Shown: piece after piece, positions 51,110 to 59,776 of the stretch | How positions within the stretch are numbered: position 1 is the stretch's first letter | Layout: the number at the start of each line of letters is the position of its first letter | The notes under the pieces: model-generated | The model's input: the letters and a program-made list of their open reading frames with translations, nothing else | Database searches by the model: none | What the model was told of the DNA's origin: nothing | NCBI GenBank assembly: GCA_963169765.1 | Contig: CAUJEN010000073.1 | Coordinates: 11,271 to 75,270 of the forward strand | DNA from: QWHO01 sp021404945 | Lineage (GTDB): Bacteria > Vulcanimicrobiota > Xenobia > Xenobiales > QWHO01 | Length of the DNA: 64,000 nucleotides | Direction of reading: 5' to 3' | Program-made: the position numbers and the translations under genes

Positions 51110-52894
51110 GTGCACATTCTGGGAATCTCCGCCTTCTATCACGACTCGGCCGCCGCCCTCCTGCGCGACGGCGAACTGGTCGCAGCGGTGCAAGAGGAGC
51201 GTTACAGCCGTGTCAAGTTCGACGCAGGCTATCCAGCCGCGGCCATTGGCTACTGCCTGCGCTCAGCCGGCATCACCGCCAACGAACTGGACTATGTGGT
51301 GTTCTATGAAAAGCCGCTGCCCAAGTTCGAGCGCATCCTCTCCTCGCAGCTGGCCTCCTTCCCGAGCTCGTGGAAGGTATTCCGGGAGGCAGCCATCGCC
51401 TGGCTGGGGGACAAGCTGTGGGTCAAGACCACGCTCTCTCGCAACCTGGGCGTCCCGCTGGAGAAGGTCTTGTTCGTCGAGCACCACCTCAGCCACGCTG
51501 CCAGCGCCGTCTTCTGCGCCCCTTTTCAGGAGACGGCCGTGCTCACCATCGACGGGGTGGGCGAGTGGACCACCACGGCCCTGGGCAGAGCCAGCACCGA
51601 CTGGCAGGGGGGCTCCGGGCCCAACCGCATCGAGTTGACCCGCGAGCTACGCTTTCCCCACTCGCTGGGTCTGCTCTACTCCACCTTCACCGCCTGGCTG
51701 GGGTTCAAGGTGAACAGCGGCGAGTACAAGCTGATGGGCATGGCCCCCTACGGCGAGCCGCGCTATCTCGACAAGCTGGAGAAGCTGGTGCGGGTTTTTC
51801 CGGACGGCAGCTTCCGGCTGAACATGGAGTATTTCAGCTTCCACCGCTCGCTGACCCGGAGCTACAGCCCCCGCTTCTGCCAACTGCTCGGTCCGCCCCG
51901 CGAGCCCGAGAGCCCGTTCTTCACGGCCACCACGGGGGACGACCTGACAGGACGCGAGGAGGCTGCCCGCCAGAACCAGTACTACGCTGATGTGGCTGCC
52001 AGCCTGCAGCGGTTGACCGAGGACATCCTGCTCAAGATGGTGGTCCAGTTGCACCGCGAGACCGGCCTGAAGAACCTCTCGGTGGCCGGAGGTGTGGCCC
52101 TGAACAGCGTGGCCAACGGGCGCATCATGCGCGAGTCGCCCTTCGAGCAGGTCTACATCCAGCCCAACGCGGGCGACGCGGGGGGCGCTCTGGGAGCTGC
52201 TCTTTACGCCTACCACGTCCTGCTGGGCAAACCCCGCAAGTTCGTCATGGAGCACGCTTACTACGGCGAGGAGTCCGAGCCCGACGCCATCTCTGCTGCC
52301 ATCCAGGCTCAGGGCCTTCCCTGCGAGCAGTTGGAAGACCCGCTCGCTCAGGCCGAGCGGCTGGTGGACACCATGCTCAAAGGCGGCGTAGTGGCGGTGC
52401 ACCAGGGACGGGCCGAGTGGGGTCCGCGCGCCCTGGGCAACCGCTCTATCCTGGCCGATCCGCGCCGCGACGAGATGAAAGAGATCGTCAACAGCAAGGT
52501 CAAATTCCGCGAAAGCTTCCGCCCCTTTGCCCCGGTGGTGCTCGAAGAGCGAGCCGAGGAGTTCTTTGCGCTCGGGCGCTCGGCCGGCCAGTATCCCCAG
52601 CGCTTCATGCTCATGGTCAGCCCGCTGGTGGAGGGGCGCGAAACCGACATCCCGGCCGTTTCCCACATGGGCACGGGGCGCCTGCAGGTGGTCCGTCCCG
52701 AGTGGAACGCGCTCTATGCCGAGTGCATCGCCCGCTTCGGGCACGAGACCGGGGTGCCGGTGCTGCTCAACACCAGCTTCAACCTGCGCGGGGAGCCGCT
52801 CGTGAATACGCCCGCCGAGGCCCTGAACACCTTTGGGGCCAGCGATATCGACCTGCTCTCCATCGGTCCCTACCTGGTGCGCAAGCGAGACTGA
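51110..52894 (+). CDS. NodU/CmcH-type carbamoyltransferase
   Basis: 594 aa, GTG start. N-terminal ASKHA-type domain: ILGISAFYHDSAAAL, HHLSHAASAVF (metal-binding His), LTIDGVGEW and GEYKLMGMAPYG. C-terminal YrdC-like/carbamoyl domain: GGVALNSVANG, NAGDAGGALGAAL, EWGPRALGNRSIL, ESFRPFAP and LLNTSFNLRGEP. Transfers carbamoyl phosphate to hydroxyls of sugars or other metabolites. The acceptor in this DUF5989/SGNH setting is not known. Confidence 0.94.
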   Translation: MHILGISAFYHDSAAALLRDGELVAAVQEERYSRVKFDAGYPAAAIGYCLRSAGITANELDYVVFYEKPLPKFERILSSQLASFPSSWKVFREAAIAWLGDKLWVKTTLSRNLGVPLEKVLFVEHHLSHAASAVFCAPFQETAVLTIDGVGEWTTTALGRASTDWQGGSGPNRIELTRELRFPHSLGLLYSTFTAWLGFKVNSGEYKLMGMAPYGEPRYLDKLEKLVRVFPDGSFRLNMEYFSFHRSLTRSYSPRFCQLLGPPREPESPFFTATTGDDLTGREEAARQNQYYADVAASLQRLTEDILLKMVVQLHRETGLKNLSVAGGVALNSVANGRIMRESPFEQVYIQPNAGDAGGALGAALYAYHVLLGKPRKFVMEHAYYGEESEPDAISAAIQAQGLPCEQLEDPLAQAERLVDTMLKGGVVAVHQGRAEWGPRALGNRSILADPRRDEMKEIVNSKVKFRESFRPFAPVVLEERAEEFFALGRSAGQYPQRFMLMVSPLVEGRETDIPAVSHMGTGRLQVVRPEWNALYAECIARFGHETGVPVLLNTSFNLRGEPLVNTPAEALNTFGASDIDLLSIGPYLVRKRD

Positions 52895-53949
52895 ATCTCG
52901 GGCTCGAGTTGCTCGGCCACGAACCGGTGCCCGTCCCGGTTGAAGTGAGACTCCTGCCGGAAGTAGAGCGAGCCGGCCTTCTCAGGGCCCAACGCGCGCA
53001 GGGCTGGGTTGAGGTTCAGGTAGGGGATCTGCTCACGCTGGCACAGTTCCTCCAGAAAGCGCTCCGGCTTGAGCAGGTCATACTTCTGGTCGAAGCCGGG
53101 ATAGCTCTCTTTCCAGCGCTCGGCCGCCAGGCTGTCCACCACCTGGCGCTCGGAGAAGAAGACCACCAGAAAGCGGGCCCCGTTCTTCTCGATCTCGGCC
53201 TTCAGTTGGGGAAGGATCGCAGCCGTCTCGCGATATGCCTGCTCGACTTCGCTCTCCGGCTGACGCTGGAAAATCCGCATTGCCGCAGGGGGGGGTTCCC
53301 AATCACGCCCCTTCCTGACCTGGCCGCGGAGCACGCGCTGGCGAAACCGGTAGATATCAAAGAGAAGCTTGAGCTTGAGCTCGCGAGGCTTATTGGTGGG
53401 GAAAGGGGCCACGCGGCTGATCAGCTCGTTGTTGGGGCGGCTTTCCCAGTCCAGGTTGCCGATCACGTCGTTGCCAAGGAACAAAGCGAGCACCACCAGG
53501 TCTGGCTTGAGCTCGGCGAGATGGGCACGAGCGAAGTGCAACTGGTGGATCAGCTCCCAACCGCCCACTCCGCAGTTGACCACCTCCACCCCTAGCTTTT
53601 GCTCGAGCAGATCGGCAAAAATCTCACTCTGCTCGACTCCGTGCCCGGCGGTGTAGGAGTCCCCAAGCAGCACGATGCGCTGGCCCTGTTTGGGACCGAT
53701 CTCCCGGTCGCGCAGCCCCAGGCTGTTGGTCTTGAAGGCAACGTCGTAGTAGGTGCTGATCATTCTCTGGTTGAGATGAGGAGCGAACTTGTAGCCGGTC
53801 TCGCGACTCGGGTCCCAGGGATACCACAAAGCAGGCGGGTAGTCGACCACCTGTAGCACAACCTCGCACAGGGCCAGCGCCAAGAAGGCCGAGAGCACGG
53901 AAACCAGTGCCAGCAGCACCGGCCGAGGCCTTTTTCTGGTCACTGACAA
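52870..53949 (-). CDS. SGNH/GDSL-family hydrolase, membrane-anchored
   Basis: 359 aa. N-terminal hydrophobic anchor LALVSVLSAFLALALCEVVL; then the SGNH core: block I LLGDSYTAGHGV (Ser), block II NCGVGGWE (Gly), block III FLGNDV (Asn) and C-terminal SHFNRDGHR (Asp-x-x-His). It probably acts as an esterase or acyltransferase outside the cytoplasm. Its 3' end overlaps the carbamoyltransferase by 25 bp (convergent). Such hydrolases recur next to carbamoyltransferase/DUF5989 sets. Confidence 0.85.
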   Translation of the reverse strand: MSVTRKRPRPVLLALVSVLSAFLALALCEVVLQVVDYPPALWYPWDPSRETGYKFAPHLNQRMISTYYDVAFKTNSLGLRDREIGPKQGQRIVLLGDSYTAGHGVEQSEIFADLLEQKLGVEVVNCGVGGWELIHQLHFARAHLAELKPDLVVLALFLGNDVIGNLDWESRPNNELISRVAPFPTNKPRELKLKLLFDIYRFRQRVLRGQVRKGRDWEPPPAAMRIFQRQPESEVEQAYRETAAILPQLKAEIEKNGARFLVVFFSERQVVDSLAAERWKESYPGFDQKYDLLKPERFLEELCQREQIPYLNLNPALRALGPEKAGSLYFRQESHFNRDGHRFVAEQLEPEIQSRLRTR

Positions 53950-54038
53950 GGCTTTTCCCTGGCCCCCTTCAGATCCTTTTCAGGTCGAAACGGTAATGTT
54001 CCGGCAACAACACTTTCAGAGAAACGGAAGAGCCAGAG

Positions 54039-54527
54039 ATGATTCAGACCAACTTCACCAGCTATGTCCCCACGGGCAGCTTTGTAAGCCGGGCCAGTTC
54101 GGGTGGCCAGGATGCCCCACCAGAAGCTCAGGATGGCCCTGGCCCCGCTCGTGAGGACGCCGGGCTGATGCCCAGCCGCCTGCCGGGAAGCCAGGCCGAA
54201 TCCCGGCCGAATCGCTCGAGCTCCTTCGGCGCTCTTGGCCGCACGGTTGCCCTGTGCGTGGCTCTGCTGGCTGCCGGCGGACTGAGCGGCTGCGCCAGCA
54301 TGGGCCAGCACGGCCGCGGTCCCAACCAGGAGCCGCCCAGCGCCAGCTACCAGACCGGCCAGGGGATGCGCCAGGTCGGTCAGGGCTTCCGGGATCTTGG
54401 AGTGGGGCTCTATGAAGGCGTGCTCAAGCCCATCGGTCACGCCGCCCGCGACAGTGCCCGCGACTTCAGTCGGGGCATCTCGGGCCAGCCGCCGCAGGAG
54501 CAGCCGCCCGCTCAGCAGCGACGCTGA
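54039..54527 (+). CDS. Leader-type lipoprotein-like protein
   Basis: 162 aa. A 65-residue Ser/Pro-rich leader (MIQTNFTSYVPTGSFVSR) precedes a hydrophobic helix with a lipobox-like LAAGGLSGCAS, then a Gly/Gln/Pro-rich tail with YQTGQGMRQVGQGFRDLG. Lipidation would normally need the lipobox near the N-terminus, so the long leader is odd; a start downstream (no good candidate) or an unusual export route is possible. No family. Confidence 0.55.
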   Translation: MIQTNFTSYVPTGSFVSRASSGGQDAPPEAQDGPGPAREDAGLMPSRLPGSQAESRPNRSSSFGALGRTVALCVALLAAGGLSGCASMGQHGRGPNQEPPSASYQTGQGMRQVGQGFRDLGVGLYEGVLKPIGHAARDSARDFSRGISGQPPQEQPPAQQRR

Positions 54528-54582
54528 CCTTCGTCGCCGCGCAGGTTTCACAACAACTCAGGAAAGCGCGTTTCTCACCGGT

Positions 54583-55350
54583 TCAAGGCTCGGCCAGGTT
54601 GCGCTCGATCTCGCGGGCGCCCTGGCCGTAGATCATCGTGAAGTGATCCCCGGCCACCGTGGCCAGCTCCAACTGCGGGATGGCTGAGCGCGTCGCCTGG
54701 AGCTGCTCCGGACCCACGATCCCGTGCTCGGCCTTGAGCAACCGAACCGGTTGCCGAACTCGGGCGGCCAGTCCCAACCAGTCCTCTCCCTGCACGGCTG
54801 TCAGGAGCCGGGCCAGGGTCTCGGGACGGGTGCGGCAGATCACCTGCCCAGAGGGCAGCTCGCGCACGTCGGCCCGGCAGAAGGGCTCGGCTTCGGCCGG
54901 CCAACCGGCCGCCCGGGCCTTTTCGAAGTAGGCCTCGAAGCTGGCGTAGGTGCGGCCCAACCTCTGCAGCGAAGGGCCGATCACCTCCAGCGTGCGAGGG
55001 TTGGCCACCCCCACGGCAGCATCGAGCAGCATCACGCGGGCGATCTTCTCCGGGTAGCAGGCGGCCAGGTAGAGGCCGAGCAGCCCTCCGAAGGAGTGCC
55101 CCACCACGGTGGTGGCCCCCTCGATCAGCTCGAGCACGTCCAGGGCATGCTCCTCCAGCGAGTAAGCGTCCTCGGGCTGATCGCTCAGTCCACGGCCCCG
55201 CATGTCGGGCAGCCTGGCAGCCGCCGGGAAGGCCAGCGAGTCAAAGGCTCGGGCGTTGGCCGTCAGCCCGTGCAGCACCAGCCAGGGCGAAGCGGGGCCG
55301 CTCCGCTCGAGGAAGTGCAAATGGACAGCGCCGCGACGGTAGAGAGGCAT
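54583..55350 (-). CDS. Alpha/beta hydrolase
   Basis: 255 aa from the ATG at 55350 (MPLYRRG); the longer frame to 55407 adds a Cys-rich stretch unlike relatives. LVLHGLTANARAFD (oxyanion region), DMRGRGLSD, nucleophile VVGHSFGG, LLDAAVG, and the terminal AGDHFTM His. Acidic residue in LLKAEHG region unclear. Cytosolic esterase or similar. Divergent from the membrane protein at 55433. Confidence 0.85.
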   Translation of the reverse strand: MPLYRRGAVHLHFLERSGPASPWLVLHGLTANARAFDSLAFPAAARLPDMRGRGLSDQPEDAYSLEEHALDVLELIEGATTVVGHSFGGLLGLYLAACYPEKIARVMLLDAAVGVANPRTLEVIGPSLQRLGRTYASFEAYFEKARAAGWPAEAEPFCRADVRELPSGQVICRTRPETLARLLTAVQGEDWLGLAARVRQPVRLLKAEHGIVGPEQLQATRSAIPQLELATVAGDHFTMIYGQGAREIERNLAEP

Positions 55351-55432
55351 CCGGGCCGATTCTCGGGATCGGTTTACGCAGCCTTCACATCGGTTACAAA
55401 ACATCAACAGTCGCTCTGGCCTGAAGGCAAGG

Positions 55433-56134
55433 ATGGCAGGCTACCATCAGGGCATGCAACTCGCCCTGCCCGCCCCCCATGGCCTGGCCGCTTTCTTCGG
55501 TCCCCGACGCGACCCGAAAGTGGAGCGCCAGGTGCAAGAGCAAGCCAGCGACCGGTTCGAGCTGAACAAACCTCGCATGGCCGCAAGCTGGGGGGCCGCC
55601 ATGGCCGGCTCCTACCTGGCCGGAGCGGCGGTCAACGCCGGCTGGCAGGCCCTTGGACTTGCCCCCACCGCCAACCTCGGACCGGTGGGCATGCTGATCG
55701 GAGGAGGCATCGGAGCCGCGGCCACCTACTTTCTGACCCGCGAGAAGCTGGGCACCGTCAAGGCGCTGGGCGCGGCGGCCCTGGCCGGGGTGGCCTCGGC
55801 CGCGGCCTGGAGCACCTTCGGGCTGGCCGGGCTGCGCGAAGGATTGGGCATGGCGCTGGGCGGAGGGGTGGGGGTGGCCATCGGGCTCAAGTCGGTGCCC
55901 GAGCAAAACCGCTCGCTCCTGGGCACGGTCGCGGCCGGAGTGCTGGGGCTGGGATTCTGCCACTCGGCCGGCATCGTGGGGGCGGCCACCGGCTTCGCGG
56001 TGCCCGCCCTGGCCATCGGCCTGACGGGCACCTACGCCGCCCTGGGGGCCGGGGCCGGCAACCTGGTGGCGCGGGCCAACCAGCGCGCCCTGCGCCGCTT
56101 GCTCTCACGCCAGATTGGAGCTGCCGCCAGGTGA
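55433..56134 (+). CDS. Multi-span Gly/Ala-rich membrane protein
   Basis: 233 aa (or from the second ATG at 55454). A soluble start with RDPKVERQVQEQASD is followed by about seven short Gly/Ala-rich membrane segments (MLIGGGIGAAATYFL, GAAALAGVASAAAW, GMALGGGVGVAIG). No family recognised. The glycine-zipper composition suggests a small pore or membrane scaffold. Confidence 0.6.
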   Translation: MAGYHQGMQLALPAPHGLAAFFGPRRDPKVERQVQEQASDRFELNKPRMAASWGAAMAGSYLAGAAVNAGWQALGLAPTANLGPVGMLIGGGIGAAATYFLTREKLGTVKALGAAALAGVASAAAWSTFGLAGLREGLGMALGGGVGVAIGLKSVPEQNRSLLGTVAAGVLGLGFCHSAGIVGAATGFAVPALAIGLTGTYAALGAGAGNLVARANQRALRRLLSRQIGAAAR

Positions 56135-56255
56135 GCTCCCCCAGGATGCGGGGCCCGAGAGGTAGGGCCCGGCTCGCAGCCAGCATCGGGTAGGGAATTC
56201 CCTGGAGCGCTTCTGTCGTCGCTGAATTTCTGGGCGCCTCGCCCTCTGGGAAGAT

Positions 56256-56813
56256 TCACTCGGTGGGCACGATCAGGTAGCAGGTGCTGCCCGAGTAGAG
56301 ACCCTGGAAGGCTCCCGAGCCGGTGGGCACCTCCACTTTGCGCGACTTCGAGGCCGGCCTGGCAAGCCAGGGCTGCACCGCCGCCAGAATCTCCTCACGC
56401 GAGCGCAGCAGCTTGAAACTCGACGTGTAGGCCGCCTGCTCGCCCCGAGCCGGCGGGTGCTTGAGGCTGAGAACCCGGCGCACCGAATGGCCGCGCCAGA
56501 AGGCCAGCAACTCCTCCCCCTCTTGTGGCTGGGAGTTGAGCTCGCCCGGCCGGGCCGAGTCCAGCACCAGGATGCCATAGGTGGTGGTAGGTGGAGGCTG
56601 ACCCTTGAGTGCCTTCACCAGCGCCAGCTTGAGGGTGGTCTGGATATAGCCGACATCGTCGCGATTCTCTCGGACCGCTCCCTCCACCCGCATCACCGCA
56701 ACGGTCGGGCTTGAGACCACCAGCCACTCCAGGCTGTCGGCCACCATGATCTCGGCCCGGGCCAGAGCGGCCAGCACCATCAAGGCCAGTAGAACGCGCC
56801 CCCCAGCCCCCAT
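56256..56813 (-). CDS. Exported hypothetical protein
   Basis: 185 aa. Signal peptide MGAGGRVLLALMVLAALARA. The mature part is beta-rich with VAVMRVEGAVREN, YIQTTLKLALVKALKG and GEELLAFWRGHSV, like proteins that report on shed-metalloprotease or secretion context, but no family is recognised. It starts 7 bp after the M4-like peptidase stop, so the two are co-transcribed. Confidence 0.55.
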   Translation of the reverse strand: MGAGGRVLLALMVLAALARAEIMVADSLEWLVVSSPTVAVMRVEGAVRENRDDVGYIQTTLKLALVKALKGQPPPTTTYGILVLDSARPGELNSQPQEGEELLAFWRGHSVRRVLSLKHPPARGEQAAYTSSFKLLRSREEILAAVQPWLARPASKSRKVEVPTGSGAFQGLYSGSTCYLIVPTE

Positions 56814-56820
56814 CAGCGCC

Positions 56821-58587
56821 TCAGCAGGTCACGATGGGCGAGCGCCGCAGCACCGGCTTGCCGCCCTCGCTGACCACGTTCAGTTGCAGATACTGGCTGG
56901 CGAACTTGCCGTGCTTGCAGGTGCGGTCGCCCGGCTCGCACCTGGCCGAGGGGCTGTCGGAGCGAGGGGTCAGGCCCGAGGCCACCAGCATCTCGGCCGA
57001 CACGGCCGACTTGAGGTGGTTCTTGACCTCCTCGATCTCGCGCTCGGTCACCTTGTCGTGGTTGGAGGCGAAGAGCTTTCTCTCGGCGTCGAAGGCCAGC
57101 ACCAGACCACCGTTCATCCGGGCCCGAGCGCCTTCCATCACCCCGTAGTCGGGGCCTTCCAGGTCGACGTCCTGGTGATACTTGTAGAGCACAAAGGTCT
57201 CTCCGCGATTGTTGGTGTGGGCCTGGTCGAACTCGAAGGGCAGGTCCTTGCCCAGCTTGAGCTCATCGCGGTGGTTGTCCAGGAACTCCAGGGCCGCTTC
57301 CTCCGATTCGATGGCCGCCCGGTCCAGGGTCAGCTTGGGCAAGGTGGCCTCGTGCTTGTCAAAGGCCTCCAGATCGGCTTCGCTGAGGATCTTGCGACCC
57401 ACGAAGACGCTCTCGAGCAGGGGGCGCAGTGCGCCGTCGAAGTCGACCTGATCGGCCTTGAGCATGGCCAGGGCCACCTCGCGATAGGTCGGCTCGCCCA
57501 CCGGAGCGAACTCGGTGCCGCGCATCAACAGCATGCCGGCCATGTCGCGCGCCTCGCCCAGGGACTCGGCGAACGAGCGGGACGTATCCGACGAGGTGAC
57601 GCTGTAGAGCCCGAACAAGACCTCGTAGAAGGCGCCGGTGAAAAGATTCGCGTAGGCGTGCGGCTCCTGGCCCAGGCCGCTAAAGGGGTCCTTGGCATCG
57701 ATGTAGGGCAGGAAGTGCTGGTCTTTGTACTTGTGAGAATTGAGAGCCTGGCGCAGGCAGTTGGTATCGATGCCATCCATCTTGCCGGCCACCGAGCCCA
57801 GGTTCTCGGCCACGCTGGAGACCAGGTTGGGGATGGCCAGGTTGCCCTGGGTCTCCTGCTGCAACGCCTCCACCACCTGAGGATCGTTGAGAGCCACCAG
57901 CATGGCCAGCATGTCTCCGAACGACTCGTGGAAGCCGCCCGCCGACACGGTCAGCGAGCTGAGGTAGTTGTGGCGAATGCCGTCGAGCACCGCGTGTCCG
58001 GTCTCGTGGGCCACGATGTCGGCCGAGGTGCCGGTGCGGTGCAACTCACTGGTGGAAGGGTCGGTGAAGTGAAAGAAGTTGATCGAGCCCGCCTCGGAAT
58101 GATAGAAGGCGTTGGCGGTGTCTCCCCCGGCGTGGGGATGGATGAGCATCTGCTGGCGCTCGAGGTCGTCGGTGAAGCCCCAGGGGATCTCGCGCCCGAG
58201 GTACCCCTCGGCGACCTCCAGGGCCCGGTTTGCGGTGTAGAAGGCGTTGGTGGAGTCAAAGCGCGGGTCGTCCAGGTCGTAGACCATGTTGCCGTTCTCA
58301 TCAGGGCGGGCCACCGGCATGTTGCGCGGCACGGAGACCTTGAAGCGCTCGTTCGCCGGGCCGCCGCTGGTGGGCTCGAACTCCATGGGAGCCTTGCCCG
58401 GCGGCAGCATCCCCTCGTCTTGAGGCAAATAGCTCACCACGCCCTTGGGCGGCTCCTCGGGAGGGGCCTGCGACTTCTTAAAGGTTTCCCTGGGCTCGGC
58501 GGCGGCTTCCGCTTTCGGCTGCTTGGCCGAGCGGGCGCGACGAGCGGCCTCGAGGCTCACCTGGCTGACTGCGTTCAAGACTTCCAC
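56821..58587 (-). CDS. M4-like (gluzincin) metallopeptidase without signal peptide
   Basis: 588 aa. Zinc site His194-Glu195-x-x-His198 in IVAHETGHAVLDG and third ligand Glu221 in GGFHESFGDML, with Asp225 at Glu+4 as in thermolysin. No thermolysin-type signal peptide or FTP propeptide is visible: the N-terminus is a charged, Ala/Glu/Lys-rich leader with EPRETFKKSQ, like other leaders in the window. The C-terminus has a CEPGDRTCKHG Cys pair. A protease exported by an unclear route, or acting inside the cell, is inferred. Confidence 0.82.
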   Translation of the reverse strand: MEVLNAVSQVSLEAARRARSAKQPKAEAAAEPRETFKKSQAPPEEPPKGVVSYLPQDEGMLPPGKAPMEFEPTSGGPANERFKVSVPRNMPVARPDENGNMVYDLDDPRFDSTNAFYTANRALEVAEGYLGREIPWGFTDDLERQQMLIHPHAGGDTANAFYHSEAGSINFFHFTDPSTSELHRTGTSADIVAHETGHAVLDGIRHNYLSSLTVSAGGFHESFGDMLAMLVALNDPQVVEALQQETQGNLAIPNLVSSVAENLGSVAGKMDGIDTNCLRQALNSHKYKDQHFLPYIDAKDPFSGLGQEPHAYANLFTGAFYEVLFGLYSVTSSDTSRSFAESLGEARDMAGMLLMRGTEFAPVGEPTYREVALAMLKADQVDFDGALRPLLESVFVGRKILSEADLEAFDKHEATLPKLTLDRAAIESEEAALEFLDNHRDELKLGKDLPFEFDQAHTNNRGETFVLYKYHQDVDLEGPDYGVMEGARARMNGGLVLAFDAERKLFASNHDKVTEREIEEVKNHLKSAVSAEMLVASGLTPRSDSPSARCEPGDRTCKHGKFASQYLQLNVVSEGGKPVLRRSPIVTC

Positions 58588-58765
58588 AATGATGGCTCCT
58601 TGGAGAGGTTCCCCCGGGCTGCATTGTAAGGGCTGAAAAAAGTCTCAATGGTTGCTCGGATGTGAACGGATTCTCTGCAGGCAAGATCGGTGAGCAGTGG
58701 TTTGGCCGGAGCCGTCGAACCGGGCTGGATGCGCGCCGCGAACCCGCTCTCCCGGCACTGAGCTG

Positions 58766-59776
58766 ATGCACGCCAAAATTGCCTCCCTGACGGCCTGGCT
58801 CGGACTGTTCCTCCTGTTGAGCGGGTGCGCCCCCCGACCACAGTCGCCCGAGGTTGTCGTCTATACCTCGGTGGACCAGGTCTTCTCCGAGCCTGTGCTC
58901 AAGGAGTTCGAGAAGAGCAGCGGGGTCCGGGTCCTGGCAGTTTACGACGTGGAAGCCGCCAAGACGACCGGACTGGTGAATCGACTCCTCGCCGAGAAAA
59001 AGCGGCCCGCGGCTGATGTCTTCTGGAGCGGGGAGATCGCCCAGACCTTGCTTTTGAAAGAGCAGGGAGTCCTGGCTCGGTATGTTTCTCCGTCCGCTTC
59101 CACGCTGCCCGAGCATTACCGGGACAAGGAAGGATGCTGGACGGCCTTCGGGGGACGGGTGCGAGTCTTTCTCGTGAACACGAAACTCCTCTCGAAGGAG
59201 CGCTATCCCACCTCAATCGAGGACCTGCGCAAGAAAGACTATCCAGCCGACAAGATCGCCCTGGCCTCTCCCCTCTTCGGCACCACCGCCACGCATGCGG
59301 CCGCCCTGTACGCCGCCCTGGGCGAGGAGGAAGGGCGCGCCTACTACCGTGACCTTCAAGCCAGGGGACTGCGGATCGTGGATGGAAACTCGACGGTCCG
59401 AGACCTGGTGGCGAGCGGTCAGGTGTGGTTCGGACTGGTGGATACCGACGACGCCGCCGTCGCCCTGAAACGGGGAGACCCGGTCGCGATTGTCTTTCCC
59501 GACCAGGAAAAAGGGGGCCTGGGGGCCCTGTCGATCCCGAACACGGTTGCGCTGGTGAAGGGCTCTCCCCACCCAACCGAGGGCAAACGCCTGGTGGACT
59601 TCCTGCTCAGCAGGTCGGTGGAGGAGCGGCTTCGGGACGAAGGGTGGCTCTACCGGTCCACCCGAGGGGCCAACGACAATGTGGTCGAGGTGGTGACCAT
59701 GAAGACCAGCCCCGGGCAGGTCTTTGAGATGCTGAAGATCTCCAGAAGCGACATGACCAGACTTTTTCTGCGATGA
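58766..59776 (+). CDS. ABC transporter substrate-binding lipoprotein (iron type)
   Basis: 336 aa from the ATG at 58766. Lipoprotein signal ending LLLSGC. Type II periplasmic binding protein: VVVYTSVDQVFSEPVLKEF, YDVEAAKTTGLVNRLLAEK (here YDVEAAKTTG, LVNRLLAEK), DVFWSGE, FGGRVRVFLVNT, ASPLFGTTATH and GQVWFGLVDTDDA, as in Fe(III)- or thiamine-type binding proteins. Delivers ligand to the permease that follows (ATGA overlap). The metal or ligand is inferred from the family, not proven. Confidence 0.88.
   Translation: MHAKIASLTAWLGLFLLLSGCAPRPQSPEVVVYTSVDQVFSEPVLKEFEKSSGVRVLAVYDVEAAKTTGLVNRLLAEKKRPAADVFWSGEIAQTLLLKEQGVLARYVSPSASTLPEHYRDKEGCWTAFGGRVRVFLVNTKLLSKERYPTSIEDLRKKDYPADKIALASPLFGTTATHAAALYAALGEEEGRAYYRDLQARGLRIVDGNSTVRDLVASGQVWFGLVDTDDAAVALKRGDPVAIVFPDQEKGGLGALSIPNTVALVKGSPHPTEGKRLVDFLLSRSVEERLRDEGWLYRSTRGANDNVVEVVTMKTSPGQVFEMLKISRSDMTRLFLR

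Noticed and set aside
56746..58629. 627-codon open frame on the plus strand
   Set aside because: Antisense to the M4-like peptidase with an intact zinc site; the plus-strand translation has no recognisable domain.
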